A DNA stretch of 32,706 nt, from the NCBI RefSeq assembly GCF_000224515.1, contig NZ_AGAF01000208.1, forward strand, positions 1-32,706. Direction: 5' to 3'. Each line of letters starts with the position of its first letter. Within the stretch, counting starts at the first letter, position 1. This document shows positions 1 to 7,745 of this stretch, in pieces. This DNA comes from Desulfosporosinus sp. OT. Lineage in GTDB: Bacteria > Bacillota > Desulfitobacteriia > Desulfitobacteriales > Desulfitobacteriaceae. The notes beneath the pieces were generated by a model. That model saw only the letters and a program-made list of their open reading frames with translations. It did no database searches and was not told the DNA's origin. Both the position numbers and the translations under genes were made by a program.

Positions 1-108
1 TGTTGATCCTAATAAAGTCAGTGTTTTCAACGTAAATCATCTCTTCCTGTACTTATAAGTTTGTATCCATCCAACTGATAAAACTAGTTATCATTGAAAA
101 AAACTATT

Positions 109-1227
109 TTAGTTTTTAGGAGGCCCAAAAACACCTGCTTTGCGTAAGGCTTCATAACTTATCACTAGCCCGGGTCCAACAATAAGACCTACAACCCCTC
201 CAAGCAATTGGAGGCCGACGTACATCGAAATGAGGGTTGGCAGCGGATGGAGCCCAATTCCTTTAGCCATGATTCTAGGCTCCAGAAACTGACGTACGAC
301 AACAGTAATAAACCACATCACTAACAGCTTTAGCCCTTCTCCAAACGATCCTAAGATTAGTAACCCGATGATCCAAGGTACAAACAAAATGCCTGTACCA
401 ACAATCGGCACCAAATCTAAAAATCCAGCCAGCACCCCGAGTGTAACTGCATAACGATTGCCAATGAGCAACAGACCGACGATTGTCGTAAGCGCCGTCA
501 CGGATACTAAAATAGCTTGAGCCCGTATATATCCCACGACCGCTGCTCCCAAACCCTCACTAATTGCCTGAGCACTGACGTGCCAACGACGGGGAAAAAT
601 GTCAGAAATAAACTGTTTTACATTTGGATAACTTGAGCTCATAAGCAATGTCGCAACCAGGGACACGATGAGGACAATAAATACACGAGGTAACGCCGCC
701 AGAAACCCCAGCAAAAACACACTCCCCGATTTAGCCCACTCTTGCAGGGTTCTAGCCAAGGTCTCTGTCGAAGTAAACAGAGTGCTTTGAATTTGAGGAT
801 TAAGCTTTACGAATTTTTCAACTGAGTCTACTTGCTTCGTTGCTAAATCCACAACATAGCCATAATTAGGCAACGTAATCGCCAACTCTGATAACTCTGT
901 ATAAAGGCGGGCCACAATCAAAAAAACAAAAAGACTCAATACTGCAATAGCCAAACTGAGCGTAAGTACCGCCGCATACGTCCGACGAATGCGTATGGAT
1001 CTCATCAGACGCACAACAAGCGGTTCAAGTAAAAAGGCCAAAAGGAGAGCAATAATAAACGGTAAAAAGGCGCTAAACGTTTTTCCAATGACCTCGCCAA
1101 AAACAGGCAAGAATTCTTGGAAGAAATATGTAAAGACTTTCAACAGGACAAGCGCGCTTGTAACCACTGCAAGCCTATTGATACTTGCCCATAGAGGATG
1201 GTTATGGTTGAAGCTCAACTCTTTCAC
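109..1227 (-). CDS. AI-2E family (PF01594-type) membrane transporter
   Basis: Polytopic membrane protein of 372 residues with about eight hydrophobic segments. Paired helices lie near residues 18-40, 50-72 and 82-107, followed by a soluble stretch at about 110-160 and more helices to the C-terminus. The C-terminal REFLEPRI-like motif (here RQFLEPRIMAKGIGLHPLP) and the following G-rich helix are characteristic of the AI-2E/YtvI/PerM family. Members move small solutes or act in Na+/H+ exchange, and one branch is a sporulation membrane protein; the substrate here cannot be told. The start is GTG, one base after the cdsA stop, so it is probably translated with cdsA as the last gene of this operon in the window. 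The ribosome binding site is weak, and an internal TTG start is possible. Confidence 0.85.
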   Translation of the reverse strand: MKELSFNHNHPLWASINRLAVVTSALVLLKVFTYFFQEFLPVFGEVIGKTFSAFLPFIIALLLAFLLEPLVVRLMRSIRIRRTYAAVLTLSLAIAVLSLFVFLIVARLYTELSELAITLPNYGYVVDLATKQVDSVEKFVKLNPQIQSTLFTSTETLARTLQEWAKSGSVFLLGFLAALPRVFIVLIVSLVATLLMSSSYPNVKQFISDIFPRRWHVSAQAISEGLGAAVVGYIRAQAILVSVTALTTIVGLLLIGNRYAVTLGVLAGFLDLVPIVGTGILFVPWIIGLLILGSFGEGLKLLVMWFITVVVRQFLEPRIMAKGIGLHPLPTLISMYVGLQLLGGVVGLIVGPGLVISYEALRKAGVFGPPKN

Positions 1228-1228
1228 C

Positions 1229-2011
1229 TCACGATAATAGGATTACGCCGTAATATACCAACGGAAGTGCGAAGATAAGACTATCGAACCGATCCAAGAC
1301 CCCCCCATGCCCCGGAATAAGCTTTCCAGAATCTTTTACCCCTGCGCTTCTTTTCAAGGCTGACTCGAACAAATCACCTACTTGAGCACTGATTCCAACA
1401 ACCCCACCCAATACTATATACGTAATCCAGGAAGCGCCGCCAATTAAATGCCAAAACACTAAAGCCACCGTAATACAAAATACGAGTCCTCCAAAAGAAC
1501 CTTCTAAAGTTTTCTTTGGACTAACCTGAGGTGCTAAAAGATGACGTCCGAATTGTCTCCCTATAAGGTATGCACCTATATCCGTAGCCCATACCATCAG
1601 AATCGTAAGAAAAGTCCACTCCATTCCTCTCGGAAGTTGCCGAAGCAAATAAATATGCGATAACAAAACCACTGCATACAAGACCGATAACAAATTAAAG
1701 TTTGCTTCTAATAATGGCGTCTTCGGAAAAGTCAAGGCAAGCCGTCCAAGCCCAATGAGAAGCCAGAAAACAAGAACCAGCATCATCCATTGTTGACCAC
1801 CGACAAACAGATTGATCAGCCAAACAACCGTGACCACCATCGTTAGTTTATACCAAACGCGCATACCCATATGCTCACCAATTTGCAAAAATTCCCGCAA
1901 CGATAATAAGGTTAACACAGCAACCAGAAAAGCTGTATATGGCCCACCTAAATATATTAGTCCCAAAAAAATTGGAGCACCAATCAATGCACTAATTGTT
2001 CTTATAAACAT
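1229..2011 (-). CDS. cdsA: Phosphatidate cytidylyltransferase
   Basis: Makes CDP-diacylglycerol from phosphatidate and CTP, the branch point for phospholipid synthesis, in the cytoplasmic membrane. The protein has 260 residues, usual for the family, with about seven or eight hydrophobic helices. The C-terminal CdsA signature is complete: S-x-x-K-R, then K-D, then P-G-H-G-G-V-L-D-R-F-D. It follows uppS by 10 bp. The order frr-uppS-cdsA is widely conserved in Firmicutes, and dxr commonly comes next; that position is taken here by the AI-2E-type gene, with dxr possibly beyond the left edge. Confidence 0.96.
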   Translation of the reverse strand: MFIRTISALIGAPIFLGLIYLGGPYTAFLVAVLTLLSLREFLQIGEHMGMRVWYKLTMVVTVVWLINLFVGGQQWMMLVLVFWLLIGLGRLALTFPKTPLLEANFNLLSVLYAVVLLSHIYLLRQLPRGMEWTFLTILMVWATDIGAYLIGRQFGRHLLAPQVSPKKTLEGSFGGLVFCITVALVFWHLIGGASWITYIVLGGVVGISAQVGDLFESALKRSAGVKDSGKLIPGHGGVLDRFDSLIFALPLVYYGVILLS

Positions 2012-2021
2012 GTGCTACTCC

Positions 2022-2789
2022 TCAATTTGTATGTATTCCTCCGAAACGGCGATCCCGTTTCTGGTACACTTCAATCGCATCCAGTAAAGCCTTTTGGCCA
2101 AAATCTGGCCAGAGCTCCTCGACAACGACAATTTCTGTATAAGCAAGCTGCCAGAGTAAGAAGTTGCTTAACCTCATTTCTCCTGAGGTCCGAATAAGTA
2201 AATCCGGATCAGGAAGCCCACTTGTAAAGAGCGCTTTACTAAATCGTTCCTCATCAATTTCTTCAATACGTTGCTTGCCACTAATGACATCTTTACTCAG
2301 TTTTTTAACGGCATCTAAAATTTCAGATCGACCACCATAATTTAAGGCCAGGTTGAGAATGAGTCCTGTATTATTTTGAGTTTTCTCCATCGCGTGCTCT
2401 AATTCATGCTGCGCCTCACGAGGAAGGTCATTAATTTTCCCTATTGCTCGAATCACAACATTGTTTTGGTGAAGCTCCGCGAGTTCCTTTTTCAGATATT
2501 CTGTGAGCAATTTCATGAGAACTCCTACTTCATCTTTAGGCCTTCGCCAGTTCTCTGTAGAAAACGCATAAACTGTCAAGACTTCAATTTCCAGCTTAGA
2601 ACAGGTCTTAACAATTTTACGTAAGGCCTCAACACCTGCCCGATGCCCCATTGAACGAGGAAGTGCTCGTTTCTGAGCCCATCGCCCATTACCATCCATA
2701 ATAATGGCGATATGACGAGGCAGGCGGTCCCTAGCAACCTGGTTCAATGATTCCGCATTATTTTGTTTCCAAGGTTTGAACCACATCAT
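2022..2789 (-). CDS. uppS: Isoprenyl (undecaprenyl) diphosphate synthase
   Basis: Cis-prenyltransferase that builds the C55 lipid carrier for peptidoglycan from farnesyl and isopentenyl diphosphates. About 255 residues. The N-terminal catalytic motif IAIIMDGNGRWA carries the key Asp (about residue 32). The motifs GHRAGVEAL, YAFSTENWRRP and the C-terminal RTSGEMRLSNFLLWQ and WPDF are all present. The reading frame stays open 17 codons further upstream, but that extension is translated intergenic repeat. The start is placed at one of two adjacent ATG codons (2789 or 2786) because AGGGGG lies just before them; the second gives the better spacing of about 7 bases. It lies between a small unknown gene and cdsA. 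Confidence 0.95.
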   Translation of the reverse strand: MMWFKPWKQNNAESLNQVARDRLPRHIAIIMDGNGRWAQKRALPRSMGHRAGVEALRKIVKTCSKLEIEVLTVYAFSTENWRRPKDEVGVLMKLLTEYLKKELAELHQNNVVIRAIGKINDLPREAQHELEHAMEKTQNNTGLILNLALNYGGRSEILDAVKKLSKDVISGKQRIEEIDEERFSKALFTSGLPDPDLLIRTSGEMRLSNFLLWQLAYTEIVVVEELWPDFGQKALLDAIEVYQKRDRRFGGIHTN

Positions 2790-2796
2790 CCCACCC

Positions 2797-2970
2797 CCTA
2801 CTCGATGTTCGTAGTTCGATATTCGTTGTTCGAAATTCAAACTACAAGCTTCGGACTACGAATCACGAACCTTGAAAAGACCCCTATTTGATATTCGTAA
2901 TTCGTACTTTCGTGGTTCTTAATTTGAGTATTGAACCACGAACTACGAATATCGAACAACGAGTAGGGGT
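2797..2970. repeat. Heptamer-repeat element with two hairpins (uppS leader)
   Basis: Reads as consecutive degenerate 7-mers on the plus strand: CTCGATG, TTCGTAG, TTCGATA, TTCGTTG, TTCGAAA. The orientation then flips (CGGACTACGAATCACGAAC), starts again after a second CCCCTA, and flips once more to end GAACCAC, GAACTAC, GAATATC, GAACAAC, GAGTAGG. The ends form imperfect inverted repeats (CCCCTACTCGATGTTCG against CCCCTACTCGTTGTTCG after complementing, 16 of 17). The element runs from the stop codon of the small gene to the uppS ribosome binding site. On the minus-strand mRNA it could fold into two long imperfect hairpins. Confidence 0.8.
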
Positions 2971-3174
2971 CTAAGGCTGCCTAAGCGAAAATTTTTCATG
3001 CGCTAAAACGATGTCCAGGCGGTCATCAAATTCTCTGACGCGGACAACTCGGATGCTTCCCCACGCTTCCATTTTACCATGAGGGCGCGTAATTTGGAAA
3101 GCGTAAGGTTTACCCGAACGTTCAACTTCAATTTTAACTTCATTCCAGTCTCGGCCGAGCCAAGCATCCATCAT
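2971..3174 (-). CDS. Small protein of unknown function coupled to frr
   Basis: A 67-residue soluble, charged protein; no family assigned. It starts with two ATG codons overlapping the frr stop in an ATGA arrangement (4 bp), so it is very probably translated by coupling. It has the look of a small beta-rich domain: alternating hydrophobic and charged residues in [19 protein letters not shown] and [19 protein letters not shown]. No signal peptide, membrane helix or cysteine is visible. From memory, similar short genes sit next to frr in other Peptococcaceae, but this needs a search. The tight coupling and normal codon pattern argue that it is a real gene. Confidence 0.72.
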   Translation of the reverse strand: MMDAWLGRDWNEVKIEVERSGKPYAFQITRPHGKMEAWGSIRVVRVREFDDRLDIVLAHEKFSLRQP

Positions 3175-3728
3175 ACTTCGGTGATTTCGCTTTCCTTTGT
3201 TTCCATCACATGTTCAATTTCTTTGATAATCTTATCGGTCATCTTCTGAACATCTTCTTGAGCCCGCTTGATGTCATCTTCGGAGGCCTCGTGGTCTTTC
3301 TCCAGTTTCTTAAGCTTATCATTCACATCGCGGCGTACGTTACGGACCGCAACACGAGCTTCTTCCGCCTCTTTTTTCACTTTTTTCACCAATTCCGCAC
3401 GTCGCTGTGCTGTGAGTTGGGGAATGATGAGACGAATCACCGTGCCATCACTTGACGGATTTAGCCCCAAATCTGATTTCATAATTGCTTTCTCAATGGC
3501 AGGAAGAACAGACTTATCCCAAGACTGGATCACTAACATTCTTGGTTCGGGTGTAGAGATATTCGCCAGCTGGTTTATGGGCGTTGGAGTTCCATAGTAT
3601 TCGACCATAACCTTGTCCAAGACACTAGGATTCGCACGGCCCGCGCGGATCGTGGCGTATTCTCTACGTAACGCGTCAACCCCTTTATGCATCCGTTCTT
3701 CCGCGTCTTTAATCACCTCAGAGATCAT
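3171..3728 (-). CDS. frr: Ribosome recycling factor
   Basis: Splits post-termination ribosomes together with EF-G. At 185 residues it is the usual family length. The N-terminal half has the typical [21 protein letters not shown] motif with LVIQSWDKS after it; the C-terminal half is the long charged three-helix bundle ([26 protein letters not shown] motif region). Its ATG overlaps the pyrH TGA by 4 bp, so translation is coupled to pyrH; its own stop overlaps the next small gene in the same way. The pyrH-frr pair is one of the most conserved gene pairs in bacteria. Confidence 0.97.
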   Translation of the reverse strand: MISEVIKDAEERMHKGVDALRREYATIRAGRANPSVLDKVMVEYYGTPTPINQLANISTPEPRMLVIQSWDKSVLPAIEKAIMKSDLGLNPSSDGTVIRLIIPQLTAQRRAELVKKVKKEAEEARVAVRNVRRDVNDKLKKLEKDHEASEDDIKRAQEDVQKMTDKIIKEIEHVMETKESEITEV

Positions 3729-4450
3729 TGACTATCCCTCCCAACATATGTTCCAATAGATTCACCCATGATAACACGATGAATATTACCCTCATTCGTG
3801 AGGTCAAACACTATAACTGGGATATCATTATCCATACAAAGTGAGGTCGCAGTAGAATCCATCACTCCCAAACCTTTACTCAGCACATCCAGATAACTCA
3901 ATCGATCAAATCTCTTAGCTTGAGGATTCTTGAGCGGATCGGAATCATAGACTCCATCCACTCGTTTGGCCATTAAAATGACATCTGCCTCAATTTCAGC
4001 TGCTCTCAAAGCAGCTGTCGTATCGGTCGAGAAGTATGGATTACCTGTTCCAGCCGCAAAAATCACAATGCGTCCTTTTTCCATATGACGAATGGCTCGA
4101 CGACGAATATAGGGCTCAGCAACTTGCCGCATTTCTATTGCAGATAAGACGCGAGTATCTGAACCAGCTTTTTCCAAGGCATCCTGTAAAGCCAAGGCAT
4201 TCATCACTGTCGCTAACATACCCATGTAATCAGCTGTTGCCCGATCCATACCTTGAGCACTACCAGCAATGCCGCGCCATAAGTTTCCGCCACCAACGAC
4301 TAGGCAAACTTCAACCCCCAGACTTCGAATTTCGGCCACTTGCTGCGCTACAGTAACTAGCATGTCATGTTGTAGCCCAAAGCCTTGAGAACCAGCAAGT
4401 GCTTCCCCGCTTATCTTAAGGACAACTCGTTCATACCGTGGTTTTTCCAT
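3725..4450 (-). CDS. pyrH: UMP kinase (uridylate kinase)
   Basis: Phosphorylates UMP to UDP using ATP; the bacterial hexameric amino-acid-kinase-fold enzyme, usually activated by GTP and inhibited by UTP. 241 residues, full length. Motifs seen: N-terminal [10 protein letters not shown], the [10 protein letters not shown] loop, the [19 protein letters not shown] helix region, [17 protein letters not shown], and VDGVYDSDP. The ATG has a strong GGAGG six to seven bases upstream. A terminator hairpin lies between tsf and this gene, so pyrH-frr-uppS-cdsA may need its own promoter or rely on read-through; I could not pick a convincing promoter in the 55-base gap. Confidence 0.97.
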   Translation of the reverse strand: MEKPRYERVVLKISGEALAGSQGFGLQHDMLVTVAQQVAEIRSLGVEVCLVVGGGNLWRGIAGSAQGMDRATADYMGMLATVMNALALQDALEKAGSDTRVLSAIEMRQVAEPYIRRRAIRHMEKGRIVIFAAGTGNPYFSTDTTAALRAAEIEADVILMAKRVDGVYDSDPLKNPQAKRFDRLSYLDVLSKGLGVMDSTATSLCMDNDIPVIVFDLTNEGNIHRVIMGESIGTYVGRDSQ

Positions 4451-4505
4451 GGATTAACCTCCATTAAACTAATTCTATGCCTAGAGAGCGAAACCTCTCA
4501 CATTC

Positions 4506-4532
4506 GAAAAAGAGAACACCAGGGTGTTCTCT
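4506..4532 (-). terminator. Intrinsic terminator after tsf
   Basis: On the minus strand, AGAGAACACC and GGTGTTCTCT form a perfect stem of nine to ten base pairs around a two-base centre, followed at once by TTTTT. It lies 23 bases after the tsf stop codon and separates rpsB-tsf from pyrH-frr. A second weak hairpin (GAGAG-6-CTCTC, 4484-4499) follows. Confidence 0.85.
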
Positions 4533-4554
4533 AAATAGATTGTCTAGGTTTGAC

Positions 4555-5208
4555 TTATCGATTTACTTCTTTCATAACATCGGCAGCAAAATCATCTTGT
4601 CGTTTCTCAATTCCTGCACCAAGCTCATAACGAGTAAAGCGGCGAATAACAATACGTTCACCAATTATGGCCGTTTTGTCAAGAACTAAGTCGTGAATGC
4701 TCTTGTCAGGATCTTTGACAAAAGGCTGTTCCATTAAACAAACTTCTTTGTAAAATTTCTCAATTCTACCTTCAACCATTTTCTCGATGATTTTCTCCGG
4801 TTTACCTTCATTAAGAGCTTGCGCTTTCAAAATATCTCTCTCATGTTGGAGCACTTCTGCTGGAACATCTTCTTTGGTCAGATATTGTGGGTTCGCTGCT
4901 GCAATATGCAAGCCAAGATCGCGAACTAATACTTTAAATTCATCTCCACGAGCCACAAAGTCTGTCTCACAGTTTACTTCGAGCAATACACCAATTCGTC
5001 CTCCACCATGGATATAGGACTCAACCGTTCCCTCTGCTGCAACACGACCTTCTTTTTTTGCGGCGGCTGCAAGTCCTTTCTCCCGTAGAAAATCACAAGC
5101 CTTTTCTGTATCACCATTACACTCGACAAGTGCTTTTTTGCAATCCATCATACCAGCACCAGTACGTTCCCTGAGCATTTTAATTTGAGCTGAGCTTACG
5201 TCTGCCAT
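4555..5208 (-). CDS. tsf: Elongation factor Ts (short form)
   Basis: Guanine-nucleotide exchange factor for EF-Tu. The N-terminal UBA-like domain has the family signature [17 protein letters not shown]; the core has [15 protein letters not shown], which inserts into EF-Tu. At 217 residues it is much shorter than the roughly 290 residues of Escherichia coli or Bacillus EF-Ts: it lacks most of the second core repeat and resembles compact forms known from some clostridia and Thermus. The start at MADVSSAQ is chosen because GGAGGGG lies seven bases upstream; the open frame continues 16 codons higher, but that stretch is translated heptamer repeat. It follows rpsB across a gap filled by the repeat element and is closed by the terminator at 4506-4532. 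Confidence 0.96.
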   Translation of the reverse strand: MADVSSAQIKMLRERTGAGMMDCKKALVECNGDTEKACDFLREKGLAAAAKKEGRVAAEGTVESYIHGGGRIGVLLEVNCETDFVARGDEFKVLVRDLGLHIAAANPQYLTKEDVPAEVLQHERDILKAQALNEGKPEKIIEKMVEGRIEKFYKEVCLMEQPFVKDPDKSIHDLVLDKTAIIGERIVIRRFTRYELGAGIEKRQDDFAADVMKEVNR

Positions 5209-5221
5209 ACTTACCCCTCCT

Positions 5222-5449
5222 ATAATTCGATGCACGATGCTCGAGGCACGATGCACGATAAGTAAAATTAGTGGAGCTATAGTTCGATGTACTATGCTCG
5301 ATGCGCTATATTCGACACAATTTGCGATATTTTATGCCTCGCACGTATAGAGGCCCGAGGCGCGATATTCGAACCTCGAACCTTCATTAAAAACTATATT
5401 CACGAAGCACTATGCGTGGTAATCGAACCTCGTGCTTCGCATATCGATT
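5222..5449. repeat. Heptamer-repeat element between rpsB and tsf
   Basis: The whole gap is built of degenerate 7-mers. At the left end these read TTCGATG, CACGATG, CTCGAGG, CACGATG, CACGATA; further on come ATGCTCGATGCGC and CGAGGCGCGATATTCGAACC. At the right end CGAAGCAC and GTGCTTCG form a perfect 8-bp stem (about 5403-5440). The element starts at the rpsB stop codon and stops at the tsf ribosome binding site, so the rpsB-tsf mRNA would carry several hairpins here. It belongs to the same type as the element before uppS but with CACGATG-like words. Confidence 0.8.
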
Positions 5450-6175
5450 TTATCCTTCGGCTACTTCCCCAGATTCCTCAACCTCATCTAGGTTGCCTTG
5501 TTGCCCTTCAATAATAGCATCAGCCATTTTCGCAGTAAGCAATTTGACAGCACGAATTGCATCATCGTTAGCTGGAATAACAACATCAATTTCATCCGGA
5601 TCGCAGTTTGTATCAACAATTGCTACAATTGGAATATGCAAACGACGTGCTTCTGCAACCGCAATACGTTCTTTACGTGGATCTACGATAAACAACGCGT
5701 CCGGAAGCTTTTTCATGTTCTTGATGCCACCTAAGAAGCGCTCCAGCTTTTCCATCTCATGACGAAGCGCGGAAACCTCTTTCTTGGTAAGCACTTCAAA
5801 TACGCCTTCTGCCTCCATCCGTTCCAAAACACGCAAACGGTCGACTCGTTTTTGGATCGTTTGGAAGTTTGTCAGCATACCACCGAGCCAACGCTCGTTC
5901 ACAAAATACATACCGCAACGTTCAGCTTCATCTTTGACAGATTCTTGGGCTTGCTTCTTAGTACCTACAAACAACATGGTACCGCCTTCAGTAGCAAGGT
6001 TCCGAACAAAGTTAAAAGCTTCATCAACTTTCTTTACGGTTTTTTGGAGATCGATAATGTAGATTCCATTCCGCTCCGTAAAAATATAACGAGCCATTTT
6101 CGGATTCCAGCGGCGCGTTTGGTGTCCGAAGTGAACACCTGCTTCTAATAATTGTTTCATCGAAATTACTGCCAT
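5450..6175 (-). CDS. rpsB: 30S ribosomal protein S2
   Basis: Small-subunit protein S2, which binds near S1 and the 16S rRNA neck. 241 residues with an acidic tail ([12 protein letters not shown]). Signature stretches are present: [20 protein letters not shown] near the start, [21 protein letters not shown], and [12 protein letters not shown] with [14 protein letters not shown]. The open frame reaches 16 codons further upstream (48 bases), but the conserved N-terminus begins at MAVISMKQ, with AAGAGG about eleven bases ahead. It heads the rpsB-tsf unit, preceded by a strong promoter and a structured leader of about 120 bases. Confidence 0.97.
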   Translation of the reverse strand: MAVISMKQLLEAGVHFGHQTRRWNPKMARYIFTERNGIYIIDLQKTVKKVDEAFNFVRNLATEGGTMLFVGTKKQAQESVKDEAERCGMYFVNERWLGGMLTNFQTIQKRVDRLRVLERMEAEGVFEVLTKKEVSALRHEMEKLERFLGGIKNMKKLPDALFIVDPRKERIAVAEARRLHIPIVAIVDTNCDPDEIDVVIPANDDAIRAVKLLTAKMADAIIEGQQGNLDEVEESGEVAEG

Positions 6176-6230
6176 TGTGTTTAAAACCTCTTTCTTGTTT
6201 GTTTTTTTCCTCCGCAAGTTCATCTCAAAA

Positions 6231-6260
6231 CGCCCCCTGCCTCCCGACAGGGAACTGGCG
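6231..6260 (-). promoter_or_regulatory. Hairpin in the rpsB leader
   Basis: On the minus-strand RNA, CGCC + CAGGG-side arms form a two-part stem: outer CGCC/GGCG and inner CCCTG/CAGGG with a four-base bulge (AACT on the plus strand) and an eight-base loop. It is followed by only four U residues, so it is a poor terminator. Its place, 55 bases upstream of the rpsB start and about 35 bases into the transcript from the promoter below, suits a ribosomal-protein autoregulatory leader, but S2 binding is only a guess. Confidence 0.4.
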
Positions 6261-6301
6261 CTATAATCCCATTGCGTGTGTCATTAAATCACACTGATTA
6301 C

Positions 6302-6330
6302 AGAATAGCACATTCTACAATTCATTGCAA
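6302..6330 (-). promoter_or_regulatory. Vegetative (SigA-type) promoter of rpsB-tsf
   Basis: On the minus strand: -35 box TTGCAA (6325-6330), exactly 17 bases of spacer, then -10 box TATTCT (6302-6307) preceded by TGC, an extended -10. The predicted start near 6295 gives a leader of about 120 bases. A small palindrome AATCA-3-TGATT covers the predicted start region. Confidence 0.7.
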
Positions 6331-6332
6331 AC

Positions 6333-6791
6333 CTATTTATTCAAGCCCACATAACTCTGAAGGTTGGAACGCAAGCCGTACCTCTGAATAAAATTTTCCA
6401 AGTCACTCATAAGTTCGGGAAAGGGGAAATAGAATTCGCTCACGTAATAAAACTCATCATTCGTACGAATCTGAGCAACTTCCTGCCCTTTTCCATCGAA
6501 ATAGAACGCAACTCTTCGAATATCCTTTGGTTCTAAGATGTGCTCCCCAAGCAACGATTGAAAGACAATTTGCCCCTCTTCTATTTGCACATGTTTACTT
6601 TTGCCAATAACCCACAAGGCTAGGATTCCCAGCCCGGAAACAACATAGATTCCGATAAGCACCCTTAGTTCCATGATCGGCAGCTTTCTAAGGAAATGCA
6701 CACTACCCATAATAAGGGGATAGAGGATCAGAAACATGAGGCCTGGCACGATAAGCGGTCTCAGTTGGTAAACGTAATCATGTTCATCCAT
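6333..6791 (-). CDS. Membrane protein of unknown function, possible PH-like domain
   Basis: 152 residues. Two hydrophobic helices (about residues 12-33 and 41-63) are joined by a short loop, followed by a cytoplasmic domain of about 90 residues with alternating beta-type stretches (KHVQIEEGQIVFQSLLGEH, IRRVAFYFDG, YYVSEFYFPF) and a final helix. This layout is seen in small bacterial proteins with a membrane-bound PH-like (bPH) domain; I infer that from shape only. GGAGGG seven bases before the ATG supports the start. It lies between codY and rpsB, where Bacillus has flagellar genes or rpsB directly. No function can be given. Confidence 0.75.
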   Translation of the reverse strand: MDEHDYVYQLRPLIVPGLMFLILYPLIMGSVHFLRKLPIMELRVLIGIYVVSGLGILALWVIGKSKHVQIEEGQIVFQSLLGEHILEPKDIRRVAFYFDGKGQEVAQIRTNDEFYYVSEFYFPFPELMSDLENFIQRYGLRSNLQSYVGLNK

Positions 6792-6809
6792 GAAATTACC
6801 CTCCGATAC

Positions 6810-6886
6810 AGCGGTCTGAAAACAGAGGCCAGGAATCAGAAGGGGAATACCCTGTTCTGACTCATCTGGCTTCTGACCCCTGACTT
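6810..6886. repeat. Heptamer-repeat hairpin after codY (CAGAAGG type)
   Basis: Left arm reads CAGAGGC, CAGGAAT, CAGAAGG; right arm reads TTCTGAC, TCATCTG, GCTTCTG, ACCCCTG, ACTTCTA. The arms are mutually complementary in imperfect register and enclose GGGAATACCCTG. The right end touches the codY stop codon; the left end lies just before the ribosome binding site of the next gene. Same 7-bp period as the other elements but a different consensus word. Confidence 0.7.
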
Positions 6887-7684
6887 CTATTTAGTGTGTT
6901 TGATATGTTTATCAAGTTCGTCCAGCAAATAATCGTTAAGAACTCGGATATAAGTTCCTTTCATGCCTAACGACTTGGATTCAATCACACCGGCCGATTC
7001 AAACTTGCGCAGTGCATTAACTATGACAGAACGAGTAATCCCCACTCGATCAGCAATCTTGCTGGCTACCAACAGTCCTTCTCCGCCCCCCAATTCGGCA
7101 AAGATATGCTCTACTGCCTCTAGTTCAGAGTACGATAGGGTTCCTACAGCAATTTGGACTGCCGCCTTTTTACGAGCTTCTTCTTCTGCGCGTTCCGCCT
7201 TTACCCGCAGAATTTCCATTCCTACAACCGTCGCCCCGTATTCGGCAAGCACAAGATCGTCTTCATTAAACTCTACGTCGTATTTAGCTAACACGAGCGT
7301 CCCAACTCGTTCGCCTCCACCTAAAACCGGTACAACGGTAGTAAGTTTATTCGTGAAATGACATCGTTCATTAGAATTAAACACACAGCCATTGGCAACC
7401 TGACAAGTATTCGTTAAAGTCTCGGTGACTTTCATCAGACCTTCATTATAGCTTTCAGGAAAGCGTTCCGATCTCCTTGCAATTTCCTCCATTGTTCCAC
7501 AAACAAAATGGTCCATAAAACTATACCCAAGAATTTTCCCTCGTCGTCCCACAATATAGCAGTTGGCAAGCACAGCCTGCTGGAGAACTTTAGCCATTTC
7601 CTCAAAATCAACCGGATTTCCAGCAGCACGCTGGATCAACTTATTAATGGTTCTCGTTTTTTCTAACAATGTTGCTTTGTCCAT
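6887..7684 (-). CDS. codY: GTP-sensing global repressor CodY
   Basis: Represses amino-acid uptake, catabolic and sporulation-related genes when branched-chain amino acids and GTP are plentiful. 265 residues. The N-terminal GAF domain (about 1-155) includes [13 protein letters not shown], the ligand-pocket region [14 protein letters not shown] and [11 protein letters not shown]. The C-terminal winged helix-turn-helix holds [20 protein letters not shown] and the recognition segment [20 protein letters not shown], which is nearly invariant in the family. It lies downstream of xerC-hslV-hslU, matching the codVWXY operon of Bacillus subtilis. The ATG has AGGAGG thirteen bases away, rather far, so translation may be modest. 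It is probably co-transcribed with hslVU. Confidence 0.97.
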   Translation of the reverse strand: MDKATLLEKTRTINKLIQRAAGNPVDFEEMAKVLQQAVLANCYIVGRRGKILGYSFMDHFVCGTMEEIARRSERFPESYNEGLMKVTETLTNTCQVANGCVFNSNERCHFTNKLTTVVPVLGGGERVGTLVLAKYDVEFNEDDLVLAEYGATVVGMEILRVKAERAEEEARKKAAVQIAVGTLSYSELEAVEHIFAELGGGEGLLVASKIADRVGITRSVIVNALRKFESAGVIESKSLGMKGTYIRVLNDYLLDELDKHIKHTK

Positions 7685-7745
7685 AAGTTTTAGTTATCCT
7701 CCTTAAACTTGCTTCATGAGTTATATTATTACTTCAACCATCTAT

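Noticed and set aside
2790-2840. N-terminal extension of uppS (17 codons)
   Set aside because: It is translated heptamer repeat; a proper RBS sits before the internal ATG pair.
3210-3597. Long plus-strand frames inside frr
   Set aside because: Antisense shadows of a strongly conserved gene; low-complexity products without RBS.
5209-5256. N-terminal extension of tsf (16 codons)
   Set aside because: Also repeat-derived; GGAGGGG directly precedes the conserved MADVSS start.
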